Assembly: GCA_964384675.1 (NCBI GenBank)
Contig: CAYLNK010000087.1
Span: 1 to 21,184 of the forward strand
Source: CAYLNK01 sp964384675
GTDB lineage: Bacteria > Acidobacteriota > Thermoanaerobaculia > UBA5066
Reading direction: 5' to 3'
DNA: 21,184 bases
Shown here: piece by piece, positions 14,187 through 21,184 of the stretch
Position numbering within the stretch: position 1 is the first letter of the stretch
Layout of the letters: every line of letters starts with the position of its first letter
The notes under the pieces: generated by a model
Told to the model about the DNA's origin: nothing
Database searches by the model: none
Seen by the model: the letters and a program-made list of their open reading frames with translations, nothing else
Position numbers and translations under genes: made by a program

Positions 14187-15050
14187 ATGAGCGCCTCCTT
14201 CTCCCCCGCCACCGCCCCGAGCCCGACCGTCCCGCCGGCCGCCAGCCCGCGGCCGGACCTCGCCGCCCTGAAGGCGCGGCAGCACGCCGCCTGGTCGACG
14301 GGCGACTACGCCGTCGTCGGCACCACCCTCCAGATCGTGGGCGAGTCGCTCAGCGAGGCGGTCGACGTGCGCGCCGGAGAGCGCGTCCTCGACGTGGCCG
14401 CCGGAAACGGCAACGCCTCTCTCGCGGCGGCCCGCCGCTTCGCGGACGTCGTCTCGACGGACTACGTCGAGGCGCTCCTCGCCCAGGGGAGCGCCCGGGC
14501 CGCGGCCGAACGCCTGCCGATCACGTTCCGGACCGCGGACGCCGAGGAGCTGCCGTTCCCGGACGCCTCGTTCGACGTCGTCCTGTCCACCTTCGGGGTG
14601 ATGTTCACCGCGGATGCGGACCGCTGCGCGGCCGAGCTGCTCCGTGTCTGCCGGCCCGGCGGGCGCATCGGCCTTTCGAGCTGGACCCCCGACGGCATGA
14701 TCGGCCGTATGTTCGCCCTCCTCGGCCGGCACGTGCCGCCCGCTCCGGGAGCGAAGTCGCCGGCGCTCTGGGGCACCGAGCGGCGGCTCGCCGAGCTGTT
14801 CGGCGGGGAGGCCGCGAGCATCCGGTCGGCCGAGCGGAGCTTCGTCTTCCGCTATCGCTCCGCCGCGCACTGGCTCGAGGTCTTCCGCACCTACTACGGC
14901 CCGATCGTGAAGGCGTTCGCGGCCCTCGCGCCGGCGGCGCAGCAGGCGCTCGAGCACGACCTCCTCGCGCTGCTTCACGAGTTCGACCGGGGCGGCTCCA
15001 CGCTGGTCGCCCCGAGCACGTACCTGGAGACCGTCGTCGTGAAGCGCTGA
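14187..15050 (+). CDS. Class I SAM-dependent methyltransferase (Methyltransf_11-like)
   Basis: A 287-residue protein. Motif I is VLDVAAGNGN (67-76), the acidic residue of strand 2 is D92 (STDY), then DAEELPFPDASFDVVLST (118-135) and the post-motif ELLRVCRPGGRIGLSSW (150-166). It resembles UbiE-type small-molecule methyltransferases; the substrate is unknown. The first ~25 residues are a Pro/Ala/Ser-rich extension ahead of the domain. ATG 14187 follows AAAGGAA (14177-14183). It is divergent from the AraC gene. A 12 bp stem hairpin follows the stop. Confidence 0.92.
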   Translation: MSASFSPATAPSPTVPPAASPRPDLAALKARQHAAWSTGDYAVVGTTLQIVGESLSEAVDVRAGERVLDVAAGNGNASLAAARRFADVVSTDYVEALLAQGSARAAAERLPITFRTADAEELPFPDASFDVVLSTFGVMFTADADRCAAELLRVCRPGGRIGLSSWTPDGMIGRMFALLGRHVPPAPGAKSPALWGTERRLAELFGGEAASIRSAERSFVFRYRSAAHWLEVFRTYYGPIVKAFAALAPAAQQALEHDLLALLHEFDRGGSTLVAPSTYLETVVVKR

Positions 15051-15058
15051 ACGACCTG

Positions 15059-15090
15059 CCGGAGGCGGGGGACCAGAGCCCCGCCTCCGG
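15059..15090. terminator. Hairpin between convergent genes, probable bidirectional terminator
   Basis: CCGGAGGCGGGG (15059-15070) pairs perfectly with CCCCGCCTCCGG (15079-15090) around an 8 nt loop. It begins 8 nt after the methyltransferase stop and ends directly before the last base of the minus-strand gene ending at 15091. There is no T-run, so it would act as a pause or 3'-end protecting structure, or with Rho. Confidence 0.6.
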
Positions 15091-15369
15091 CTAGCCGAGC
15101 CGCCGCCGCAGGATGACCCCGATCGCCGCCGTCACCGCCAGCGACCCGGCGATCACGCCCCACCCGAGGCCCTGGCTCCACATCAGGACGACCGAAGCAC
15201 CCAGCCCGCCCACCGTGTACCAGCCGAGCGTCCGGCGTGCCCGGGCGCTCAGACGGCGCGGCCGCACCCGCGCCGTCACCCTCTCCGTGAACTCCGGCGT
15301 CAGGGTGGGGGGAGCCCCGTCGTCCATCGACTCCCGGAGCAGCGCCTCGATCTCGATCGGCTCAGGCAC
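15091..15369 (-). CDS. Small two-TM protein, candidate anti-sigma factor
   Basis: A 92-residue protein: a short acidic cytoplasmic start (IEIEALLRESMDD), the stretch FTERVTARVRPRRLSARARR, then two hydrophobic segments (WYTVGGLGASVVLMWS and WGVIAGSLAVTAAIGVIL) and a basic end. It overlaps the sigma-factor stop by 8 nt, so the two are translated together. Position and membrane topology suggest it holds the sigma factor at the membrane, as short anti-sigma factors do, but no zinc motif (HxxxCxxC) is present and the family is not recognised. It is the last gene of the run. Confidence 0.72.
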   Translation of the reverse strand: MPEPIEIEALLRESMDDGAPPTLTPEFTERVTARVRPRRLSARARRTLGWYTVGGLGASVVLMWSQGLGWGVIAGSLAVTAAIGVILRRRLG

Positions 15370-15922
15370 TTTCGTATCCTCGCTCTCTCAGCATCGACTG
15401 GAGCAGCCGACGCGCGCGGAACAGGTACGACTTGACCGTGTTCTCCGGTACGTCGAGCAGCGTCGCGATCCCGGCGACGCTCTCCCCCATCCAGTAGTGG
15501 AGCCGCAGCGCCGATTGGTACGTCTCGGGGAGTCGCGCGACGCATTCCGCCACCGCGGCGTCGCGCCGGGCCCGCTCGAGCCGCGTCAGCGCGTCGGGGT
15601 CGGACGCCGCCTGTCGCGCCAGCGCCTCGTCGGCGACGTGCGGCGCCGAAAAGCGCAGGCGGGACTTGAGGTTGAGCGTCTGGTTGAACGTCACCCGGTA
15701 GAGCCACGTGCCGAACGTCGACTCGCCGCGGAACGACCGGATTGCGTGGTGGACGCGCAGGAACACTTCCTGGGTCACCTCCTCGGCCTCCCCGACGAAC
15801 TCCCGTCCGAGGATCGAGACGGCCAGACGGAACACCCGGTCGCGATACCGCTCGACCAGCGCGGTGAAGGCCTGCTCATCGCCGGCCGAGGCGCGTGCGA
15901 CGAGGTCGCCATCAGCCTCCAT
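15362..15922 (-). CDS. ECF RNA polymerase sigma factor (RpoE-like)
   Basis: A 186-residue ECF sigma factor. Region 2 covers ~15-85 (FTALVERYRDRVFRLAVSIL, EEVTQEVFLRVHHAI, STFGTWLYRVTFNQ) and region 4 covers ~125-180 (RLPETYQSALRLHYWMGESVAGIATLLDVPENTVKSYLFRARRLL), which reads the -35 element. It overlaps the DUF6249-type gene by 11 nt upstream and the small TM gene by 8 nt downstream, so the three are one translational unit. No target promoter could be identified. Confidence 0.95.
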   Translation of the reverse strand: MEADGDLVARASAGDEQAFTALVERYRDRVFRLAVSILGREFVGEAEEVTQEVFLRVHHAIRSFRGESTFGTWLYRVTFNQTLNLKSRLRFSAPHVADEALARQAASDPDALTRLERARRDAAVAECVARLPETYQSALRLHYWMGESVAGIATLLDVPENTVKSYLFRARRLLQSMLRERGYESA

Positions 15923-16310
15923 GACGCGTCGCCGGGCCGGGCGGCTCCGGTTCGGCGGACAGGCGGTGGTAGAGACAAAGGCCGAGGCCCATCATCGCGA
16001 TCGGCAACGGAACGGCCCAGTACGGCCTCCCCGGCGCGAGGATGGCGAGCATCCCCATCGCGCCGACGCCGAAGGCAGTGAGCACGATGCCGATGGCGAG
16101 CGGCACCTTCGGGTCTGGCGGACGCTGCCAGGCCTCCGGCGGCGGGTCGATCGGCAGCTCCGGAAGCGGGATCCCCTTGTCCATCGCGGCCAGACGCTCG
16201 GCGTGCAGGATCTCGAGGCGTCGCTGTACGTCGCGCCGCTTCATGTACTGGTAGCCGAGGAATCCGGCCGTGAGCGCGAGGACGATCAGGGCATCGGGAT
16301 AGCTGTGCAT
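15912..16310 (-). CDS. DUF6249-like membrane protein ahead of the sigma factor
   Basis: A 132-residue membrane protein: an N-terminal segment (DALIVLALTAGFLGYQYM) followed by a charged helix (KRRDVQRRLEILHAERLAAMDKGIPLPEL), then two hydrophobic stretches (LAIGIVLTAFGVGAMGMLAIL and VPLPIAMMGLGLCLYH). This layout is that of DUF6249-type proteins, often found beside ECF sigma factors; function unknown. ATG 16310 has AGGAG about 9 nt upstream on the minus strand; the open frame to 16397 is not used. It begins 55 bp after the ABC permease stop, so it could belong to the same transcript. Confidence 0.8.
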   Translation of the reverse strand: MHSYPDALIVLALTAGFLGYQYMKRRDVQRRLEILHAERLAAMDKGIPLPELPIDPPPEAWQRPPDPKVPLAIGIVLTAFGVGAMGMLAILAPGRPYWAVPLPIAMMGLGLCLYHRLSAEPEPPGPATRHGG

Positions 16311-16365
16311 CGGTCGTGGCTCCTGCGGGGTGGGACATTCTCCTACCGCTCCATCGGGATGACGC

Positions 16366-17196
16366 CTACCCGACCCTCGCGAGGCGCCTGATCGCAAGGC
16401 CGCCGCACAGCACCGTCACGCCGACGAGCACCGCTCCCGCCATCGCGGGCGGGAGGAACGTGAACTCGTCCACGCCGGCGAGCCCGAGCGCGAGCTGGTC
16501 CAGGTGGAACGTGGGCCAGAGGACCACCCACCGCTTCAGGCTGGCCGGCAGCGGAAGGAAGAGGCCGGACAGGTACATCATCGGGAGGAACACGAGGTGT
16601 CCCCACGCGGGCGCGGCGGAGCCCGACGCGAGCGCGCCGATGAGGAGCCCGATCGAGCAGAACGGGACCGTGCCGACGATCAGCACCGCCCAGATGGTCG
16701 CCACCTGCCCGAGCGTGAGCGTGAGCTTCCCGGCCACGAGCGCCGAGACCACGAGGATCGTCACCGAGACGGCGGCGACGCCCATCGACATCAGCACCTT
16801 CGCCACGATCGTCGCGCCGGGGGGGAGAGGCATCGCGCGTTTGAGCTTGAGCAGGTTGCCCTCCCGCTCGGGCGCGAGGATCACTCCGGTGAAGATCCCG
16901 GGCATCGCCGCGGCCATCACCGCGAAGCCCGCGAAGAGGTAGTTGGCGATGCCGGGGCCGTATCCGCCCTTCGCGCCGGCGTTGCCCGCGATCAGGACGC
17001 CGAAGAAGAGGTAGATCGCGACCGGAGCGGCGATGAACGGGAGCGCGAAGCCCGCCGTGCGGAGCGCGCCGAGCGTCTCGAGCTTCGCCTCCATGAGGTA
17101 GGCCCGGAGCACCCGGCCGATCGGCAGCGGCTCGCGCTCGCGAGCGAAATCCGGCGCCTGCGGCGTCGGGGCCATGCGTGACGAGACGGGGATCAT
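16366..17196 (-). CDS. ABC-2 type transporter permease
   Basis: A 276-residue membrane protein with six hydrophobic segments starting with TAGFALPFIAAPVAIYLFFGVLIA, and the ABC-2 feature of a cytoplasmic EREGNLLKLKRAMPLPPGA loop, which contacts the ATPase. Near the end is HLVFLPMMYLSGLFLPL, the conserved ABC-2 segment. ATG 17196 overlaps the stop of the acyltransferase-ATPase gene by 4 nt (ATGA), so it is translationally coupled to it and is its transport partner. Substrates of such exporters include drugs, lipids and polysaccharide precursors; which one applies is not shown. Confidence 0.93.
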   Translation of the reverse strand: MIPVSSRMAPTPQAPDFAREREPLPIGRVLRAYLMEAKLETLGALRTAGFALPFIAAPVAIYLFFGVLIAGNAGAKGGYGPGIANYLFAGFAVMAAAMPGIFTGVILAPEREGNLLKLKRAMPLPPGATIVAKVLMSMGVAAVSVTILVVSALVAGKLTLTLGQVATIWAVLIVGTVPFCSIGLLIGALASGSAAPAWGHLVFLPMMYLSGLFLPLPASLKRWVVLWPTFHLDQLALGLAGVDEFTFLPPAMAGAVLVGVTVLCGGLAIRRLARVG

Positions 17197-19343
17197 GCGG
17201 CCTCCTCTTCGGGAAGGATCGCGAGCTTCGTGAGCTCGGTGAACGCCTCGGCGAGACCGGCTGGCTCGATGCGGAGCTTGTGGAGGCCCGGATCCGCCGC
17301 CAGCAGCCGGCGCACGACCGCGTCGGCGTCGGTCGCGGTCACGCGCACGACGCCCCCCTCCCGCACGGCGTCGACGACGCCGGGCCAGCTCTCGATCTCC
17401 TCGACCTCGAGCCCCGAGACGCAGCTGACGCGCGTGCGGGTGACCAGCGCCCGCATCTCGTCGACGCTCCCCTCGGCGATCAGGGTGCCCTTCGCGACCA
17501 CGGCCACGCGGTCGGCGAGCGCTTCCGCCTCCTCGAGGTAGTGCGTCGTCAGCACGATCGCGCAGCCCCCGTCGCGGAGCGTGCGGATGGTCTGCCACAT
17601 CGCCTCCCGGGCCTTCACGTCGAGGCCCACGGTCGGCTCGTCGAGGAACAGGAGCCGCGGCCGGCCGCAGATGGCCGTCGCGAACTGCACCTGGCGCTTC
17701 TGCCCGCCCGAGAGCTTGCCGTAGCGCCGGCCGGCGAGCGCACCGGCGCCCGTGAGGGCCAGCGTCTCCTCGACCGGGAGCGGGTCACGGTAGTAGCTCG
17801 ACGCGAGCGCGACGTGCTCCCGCGCGGTGAGCATCGGCGCGAGGGCGACCTCCTGCATCATGACGCCCACGCCGAGCCGGCTCCTCACGTCGAGCGGCGA
17901 GCCGCCCAGGATGCTCGCCACCCCCTCGTCGGGCTCCAGCGTACCGAGCAAGAGGCCGATCGCCGTCGACTTGCCGGCGCCGTTCGGCCCGAGCACGGCC
18001 AGCAGCTCGCCCGGCCGCACGGCGAGGCTCAGGCCGTCGAGCGCGACGGTCGAACCGTGGCGCTTGGTGACATTCACGAGCTCGGCCATGGCGGCTGCCC
18101 CGCCTCCCCCGGTCCGGGCGCTGCCGGCGGGCGCCGGCGGCACGGGCACGCCTCCGTGGCGCGGGTACCGTCGCCCGTTCAGGACCTCGCCGACGAGCGT
18201 CGGCCGCACGAGGTGGTGGTAGCTCACGAGGAGCACGGTCAGGGTGATCGCGAGGATCAGCGGGAGCTTGACCGCCCAGTGGAGCGGCACGTTCATCAGC
18301 AGCGCCTGCAGCCCGAACACGATCGGCGGATGCGCCAGGTAGAGCCAGTACGAGGCGTCGGCGAGGTAGCGCCGGACCACGCTTTCCCCGGAGCCGAAGC
18401 GCACCGCCGCGCCGATCAGGGCGAACGTCCCGTACCAGATGGAGAGGGCGTAGCAGGCGGCGTAGACGAGGCGCGTCGCCGCCCCGCCTCCGAGCGCGGT
18501 CGGCGCGGCCAGGTTCGGCAACGGACCGACGATCGCGAGACACACGGCCGTGAGGCAGGCGGCCACCGCGAGGTTCGCGCGCCACTGCCGCCGGAGCACG
18601 TCGAGGAGCGCGACCTGGCGATGCAGGAGCCAGCCGAGCGCGAATGCCGTGCCGTAGGCGACGAGCGGCGGCAGCCGGGGCGTGAAGCCCCGGTCGGGCG
18701 TGGGGATGCCGAACCAGACCGCCCACCCGGAATCGAGGTACAGGAGGGCGACCGTGGGCGCCGCGAGGGCGAGCGGCGCGAGATGGCTCCTCAGCCCGGC
18801 CCCCACCAGGGAGTCGATCCGGGCCCGCAGAGCGCCGTCCGCGTCGAGGGCCGCGACGAACCACGCGCGAAGCGGGAGGACCGCGGCGTACAGGAGGCAG
18901 AGGTAATAGAGGAACCAGAGGTGGATCAGCGGGAACCCCTGCGGCGCGGCGGGGGCACCGGCCGGCGGTACGTCGGGGAACGTCCGCGAGAGCCCCCAGG
19001 CCAGGGCCGCGATCGTCGGCGGCGCGAGGATCAACCAGCCGGCCGTCAGGGGCACGAGGACGCGCTTCGCACGGTCCTCGACGAACGCCCGGACGCCGAG
19101 GCGGTGGAAGACCAGGTGCCCGAAGAAGCCCGCGATCACGTAGAAGAGGCTCATCCGGAACGTGTGGATCACGTAGAAGGCGACGGCGAGCACAACGCTC
19201 TCCGAGCGGTCCCGGGCCGGCAGCGAGAGGAAGAACGACATCGTCGCGTGGAGCACGATGCCGAGCAGCAGCGCGAACGCGCGGGCGGCGTCGAGGGCAT
19301 GGAAGCGGTCCGGGGCGGTCGTCGGGGATTTTCCCAGGTGCAT
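17193..19343 (-). CDS. Membrane acyltransferase-ABC ATPase fusion protein
   Basis: A 716-residue frame with two domains. Residues ~12-385 are an acyltransferase_3/OpgC-like membrane protein with about ten hydrophobic segments, beginning FHALDAARAFALLLGIVLHATMSF. Residues 419-716 are a complete ABC ATPase: Walker A GPNGAGKST (452-460), signature LSGGQ (544-548), Walker B LLFLDEP (565-571) and the H-loop TTHYLEEA (H601). The linker (~386-418) is Pro/Gly/Ala-rich. AGGAG-like sequence precedes ATG 19343. A second ATG at 18089 (M419) has GGGGGAGGCGGGG upstream, so the ATPase might also be made alone. No stop or frameshift separates the domains. The permease follows with a 4 nt overlap. A gene fusion coupling acylation to export is the inference. 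Confidence 0.88.
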   Translation of the reverse strand: MHLGKSPTTAPDRFHALDAARAFALLLGIVLHATMSFFLSLPARDRSESVVLAVAFYVIHTFRMSLFYVIAGFFGHLVFHRLGVRAFVEDRAKRVLVPLTAGWLILAPPTIAALAWGLSRTFPDVPPAGAPAAPQGFPLIHLWFLYYLCLLYAAVLPLRAWFVAALDADGALRARIDSLVGAGLRSHLAPLALAAPTVALLYLDSGWAVWFGIPTPDRGFTPRLPPLVAYGTAFALGWLLHRQVALLDVLRRQWRANLAVAACLTAVCLAIVGPLPNLAAPTALGGGAATRLVYAACYALSIWYGTFALIGAAVRFGSGESVVRRYLADASYWLYLAHPPIVFGLQALLMNVPLHWAVKLPLILAITLTVLLVSYHHLVRPTLVGEVLNGRRYPRHGGVPVPPAPAGSARTGGGGAAAMAELVNVTKRHGSTVALDGLSLAVRPGELLAVLGPNGAGKSTAIGLLLGTLEPDEGVASILGGSPLDVRSRLGVGVMMQEVALAPMLTAREHVALASSYYRDPLPVEETLALTGAGALAGRRYGKLSGGQKRQVQFATAICGRPRLLFLDEPTVGLDVKAREAMWQTIRTLRDGGCAIVLTTHYLEEAEALADRVAVVAKGTLIAEGSVDEMRALVTRTRVSCVSGLEVEEIESWPGVVDAVREGGVVRVTATDADAVVRRLLAADPGLHKLRIEPAGLAEAFTELTKLAILPEEEAA

Positions 19344-19572
19344 GGCTCGTCGCTCCTCGGGCTTCTGACAGGGTCATCCGGGAATCGGTTGCGGCCTTCC
19401 GGGCCTCCGGGGTGTGAGGCCCGTCACGGCCCGGGGCCGCCAGAGGCGATTCCTTCCCGGTTTCGTCGGGAATCCGTCGGGAATCCCTCTCCCGGCGCGC
19501 CCAGGTTTCGTTCGTCCGCAATCGAACGAAGCGAAACGAAAAACGAACGGATCGAAAGAAGGAGAGACAGCC
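19344..19572. other. Divergent intergenic region with inverted and tandem repeats
   Basis: GGAATCG (19381-19387) and GCGGCC (19391-19396) face GGCCGC (19435-19440) and CGATTCC (19447-19453), nesting into one large possible hairpin. CGTCGGGAATC is tandemly repeated at 19464-19474 and 19475-19485. TTCGTTCG (19507-19514) pairs with CGAACGAA (19523-19530) around an 8 nt loop, followed by CGAAAC and CGAACG variants to 19549. These could be operators or leader structure for the gene at 19573; nothing is proven. Confidence 0.4.
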
Positions 19573-20019
19573 ATGAAGACCCTCAACAGCACCCGCGCGT
19601 TCCTCGGAGCTTTCGCCCTGACGGCCGGGACCGCCCTGACCGTCTGGTCCCCGGGCCCCGCCAGCGCGGCCGGTTTCGCCAACGGCGTCGGCTCTTCCAA
19701 CGCCCTGGGCCAGGTCCGTGTGAACCGGATCACGCTCGCCCCGAACAACGCCGCGTTCGGCTTCGCCGACACCATCGAGGTCGGGTGGGAGCTGACGGGC
19801 AGCGACCCGGCGGTCCAGCCGACCGACTTCGACGTGGAGGTCGTCATCCATCGCGAGATCCTGGGCGGCACGACGAGGACCGTCCACCTGAGCGGATCGG
19901 CCCGGAGCGCCAACATCAACTTCGGCACCCGGTTCCTGCGCGGGGTGAAGTCGGTGGACGCCACCGTCAAGGCGACGGCCACGGTCAAGGCCGAGGGGAA
20001 GAAGAGCCAGAACTTCTAG
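19573..20019 (+). CDS. Small exported protein of unknown function
   Basis: A 148-residue protein with a signal peptide (MKTLNSTRAFLGAFALTAGTALTVWSPGPASA, cleavage after ASA likely) and a beta-rich mature part: QVRVNRITLAPNNAAFGFADTIEVGWEL, DFDVEVVIHREILGGTTRTVHLSG, then VKSVDATVKATATVKAEGKKSQ. No family is recognised; an immunoglobulin-like sandwich is possible. AAGGAG at 19559-19564 precedes ATG 19573 by 8 nt; the open frame from 19414 is in the repeat-rich leader and is rejected. A strong hairpin follows the stop. It has no Cys. Confidence 0.75.
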   Translation: MKTLNSTRAFLGAFALTAGTALTVWSPGPASAAGFANGVGSSNALGQVRVNRITLAPNNAAFGFADTIEVGWELTGSDPAVQPTDFDVEVVIHREILGGTTRTVHLSGSARSANINFGTRFLRGVKSVDATVKATATVKAEGKKSQNF

Positions 20020-20025
20020 GCTCGA

Positions 20026-20059
20026 GGAGGTGGGCCGGCCCGCGGGTCGGCCCACCTCC
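20026..20059 (+). terminator. Hairpin terminator after the small exported protein gene
   Basis: GGAGGTGGGCCG (20026-20037) pairs perfectly with CGGCCCACCTCC (20048-20059) around a 10 nt loop, starting 6 nt after the stop codon. There is no T-run, as for the hairpin at 15059-15090. Confidence 0.6.
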
Positions 20060-20120
20060 ACCTCGACGCCGGCTGGCCCGAACGGGACTAGTATCGGAAG
20101 TCGCCCACAGGAGGTGCTCC

Positions 20121-21184
20121 ATGCGCCTTCGCACGTCCCGGGCGGCCCTCCTCCTCCTCACCTCGGGGCTCGCCCACCCCCTCTTCCCGCGCACCGCGTC
20201 CGGCGCCACGCTCGTCGTTCCCGTCGTCCTCGACGTGCGCTCCGGAACGGCCTGGTATCGGACCGAGCTGACCCTGACGAACCGCGGGACGACACCCGTC
20301 GACCTGACGCTCGCGTACCGCGGATCGCTGGGCGGCGTCTCGGGCTCGGTGGTCGAGACCCTCCCCGCGGGAACGCAGCGCACCGTGCCCGACGCGATCG
20401 CGCGCCTCCGGGACGGCGGCCTCCCGTTCCCGCCGTCCTCGTCCGGCGCGTCCCAGGCCGGGACCCTCACCATCACGCTCCCCGACTTCGCCGCGGCCAC
20501 GGTCGGCGTCGTGGCCCGCACCGCCAGCGAGACGGGACCGCCGCAGCCGGCGGGGCGCGCCGGGCTCGCCTATCCCGCCGTCCCGAGGGCCCGCTGGGCG
20601 ACGACGGAGGCGGTCGTGTACGGCCTCCGCGCGAACGAGAGGGATCGCTCCAACCTCGCCGTCTACAACCCGTCGACGTCGCCCGTCACGCTGCGTGTGA
20701 CGGCGTGGAGCGGCAGCGGCGACGGACGGGAGGCGGTCGTGGCCGACGCCGAGGCGCTCGAGCCCGGGGCCTGGAAGCAGTACGACGGCATCCTGTCGCG
20801 GGCCGGCTTCGAGAACGGCTGGGTGGTCGTGCGGAAGCTGTCGGGAGACGCGTTCGGCGCGTACGGCGTCGTCAACGACAACGGCACCAACGACGGCTCG
20901 TTCCTCGATCCCGTCGTCGAGGCGCCCGTGCGCGCGCGTCTCGTCGTGCCCGTGCTGGTGGAGACGCCGGCGTTCCGGACCGAGCTGGTCCTGACGAACC
21001 GGGGGACGTCGCCGGCGGTCCTCACGCTCACCTACCGCGAGTCGCTCGCGCCCGACCTCGGCACCGGAGGCGTCGTCACGCTGACCCTGAACCCGCGCGA
21101 GCAGCGGATCGTGCCGGAGGCGCTTCGCGCCCTGCGCGCCCTCGGCCTCGCGGTCGGCGTCGAGGGCGCGGCCAGCTACGCGGG
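20121..21184 (+). CDS. Secreted repeat protein, 5' part (open at window edge)
   Basis: The first 354 codons of a protein whose stop lies beyond the window. It has a hydrophobic signal (AALLLLTSGLAHPLF, ending near TASG). The mature part repeats a beta-rich unit: LVVPVVLDVRSG...YRTELTLTNRGTTPVDLTLAYRGSLG (from residue ~31) recurs near residue ~273 as LVVPVLVETPAFRTELVLTNRGTSPAVLTLTYRESLA. Each begins with VPV and carries the core TEL.LTNRGT.P. Between them is a second type of unit (ERDRSNLAVYNPSTSPVTLRVTAW, YGVVNDNGTNDGSFLDP). This looks like a surface or secreted protein made of immunoglobulin-like beta sandwiches; no enzyme motif is seen. AGGAGGT at 20109-20115 gives a strong RBS, and TAGTAT (20089-20094) a possible -10. 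Confidence 0.83.
   Translation, partial: MRLRTSRAALLLLTSGLAHPLFPRTASGATLVVPVVLDVRSGTAWYRTELTLTNRGTTPVDLTLAYRGSLGGVSGSVVETLPAGTQRTVPDAIARLRDGGLPFPPSSSGASQAGTLTITLPDFAAATVGVVARTASETGPPQPAGRAGLAYPAVPRARWATTEAVVYGLRANERDRSNLAVYNPSTSPVTLRVTAWSGSGDGREAVVADAEALEPGAWKQYDGILSRAGFENGWVVVRKLSGDAFGAYGVVNDNGTNDGSFLDPVVEAPVRARLVVPVLVETPAFRTELVLTNRGTSPAVLTLTYRESLAPDLGTGGVVTLTLNPREQRIVPEALRALRALGLAVGVEGAASYA

Noticed and set aside
17785..20061. 758-codon open frame on the minus strand
   Set aside because: Shifted frame over the acyltransferase-ABC gene and running antisense to the exported protein gene; Arg/Ala/Pro-rich with no motif.

Overview
The window is GC-rich bacterial chromosomal DNA with dense, often overlapping genes. 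Several features together suggest Acidobacteriota, possibly near Thermoanaerobaculia: the tail of an FtsX/MacB-type duplicated permease, a Ser/Thr kinase with a large polytopic membrane half, an exported M13 peptidase, an exported DinB-fold protein and a DUF6249-type/ECF-sigma gene cluster. This placement is inferred from gene content only; there is no rRNA or marker gene in the window.

Layout. 2-475 is the end of an ABC permease. 585-1067 encodes a small secreted protein with an Arg/Asp/Tyr repeat tail. 1169-1378 holds tRNA-Val(UAC) and tRNA-Asp(GUC) behind a good sigma70-type promoter. 1379-2009 has no gene. It carries two tandem copies of a ~217 bp element whose ends are inverted copies of the tRNA-Asp 3' half, interleaved with two near-identical terminators. 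2010-2930 is a DUF1905/OmdA/DUF5990-like fusion and 2963-3559 an exported DinB-fold protein. 3654-5264 is a structured leader with a 14-codon mini-ORF, then a short RbfA-like gene overlapping an rtcB RNA ligase gene by 4 nt. 5303-7214 holds a VOC protein, a nucleotidyltransferase-like gene overlapping a small partner gene, and a divergent DUF2161-type PD-(D/E)XK protein. 7277-9349 is an M13 metallopeptidase and 9362-11806 a membrane Ser/Thr kinase. 11930-13072 is a secreted beta-sandwich protein. 13089-15050 is a divergent AraC-regulator/methyltransferase pair.

15091-19343 (minus strand) is a run of five genes: an unusual membrane acyltransferase fused to an ABC ATPase, its ABC-2 permease (4 nt overlap), then a DUF6249-type protein, an ECF sigma factor and a small two-TM protein, the last three overlapping one another. 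19573-20019 is a small exported protein. 20121 to the window end is the start of a secreted protein with an internal domain repeat; its reading frame is still open at the edge.

The most interesting candidates are (1) the RbfA-like/RtcB operon with an attenuator-like leader, which could be a 30S/16S rRNA repair pair analogous to RtcB-PrfH; (2) the tRNA-Asp-derived tandem elements; and (3) the acyltransferase-ABC ATPase fusion. Functions proposed for these are inference. No database search was possible.
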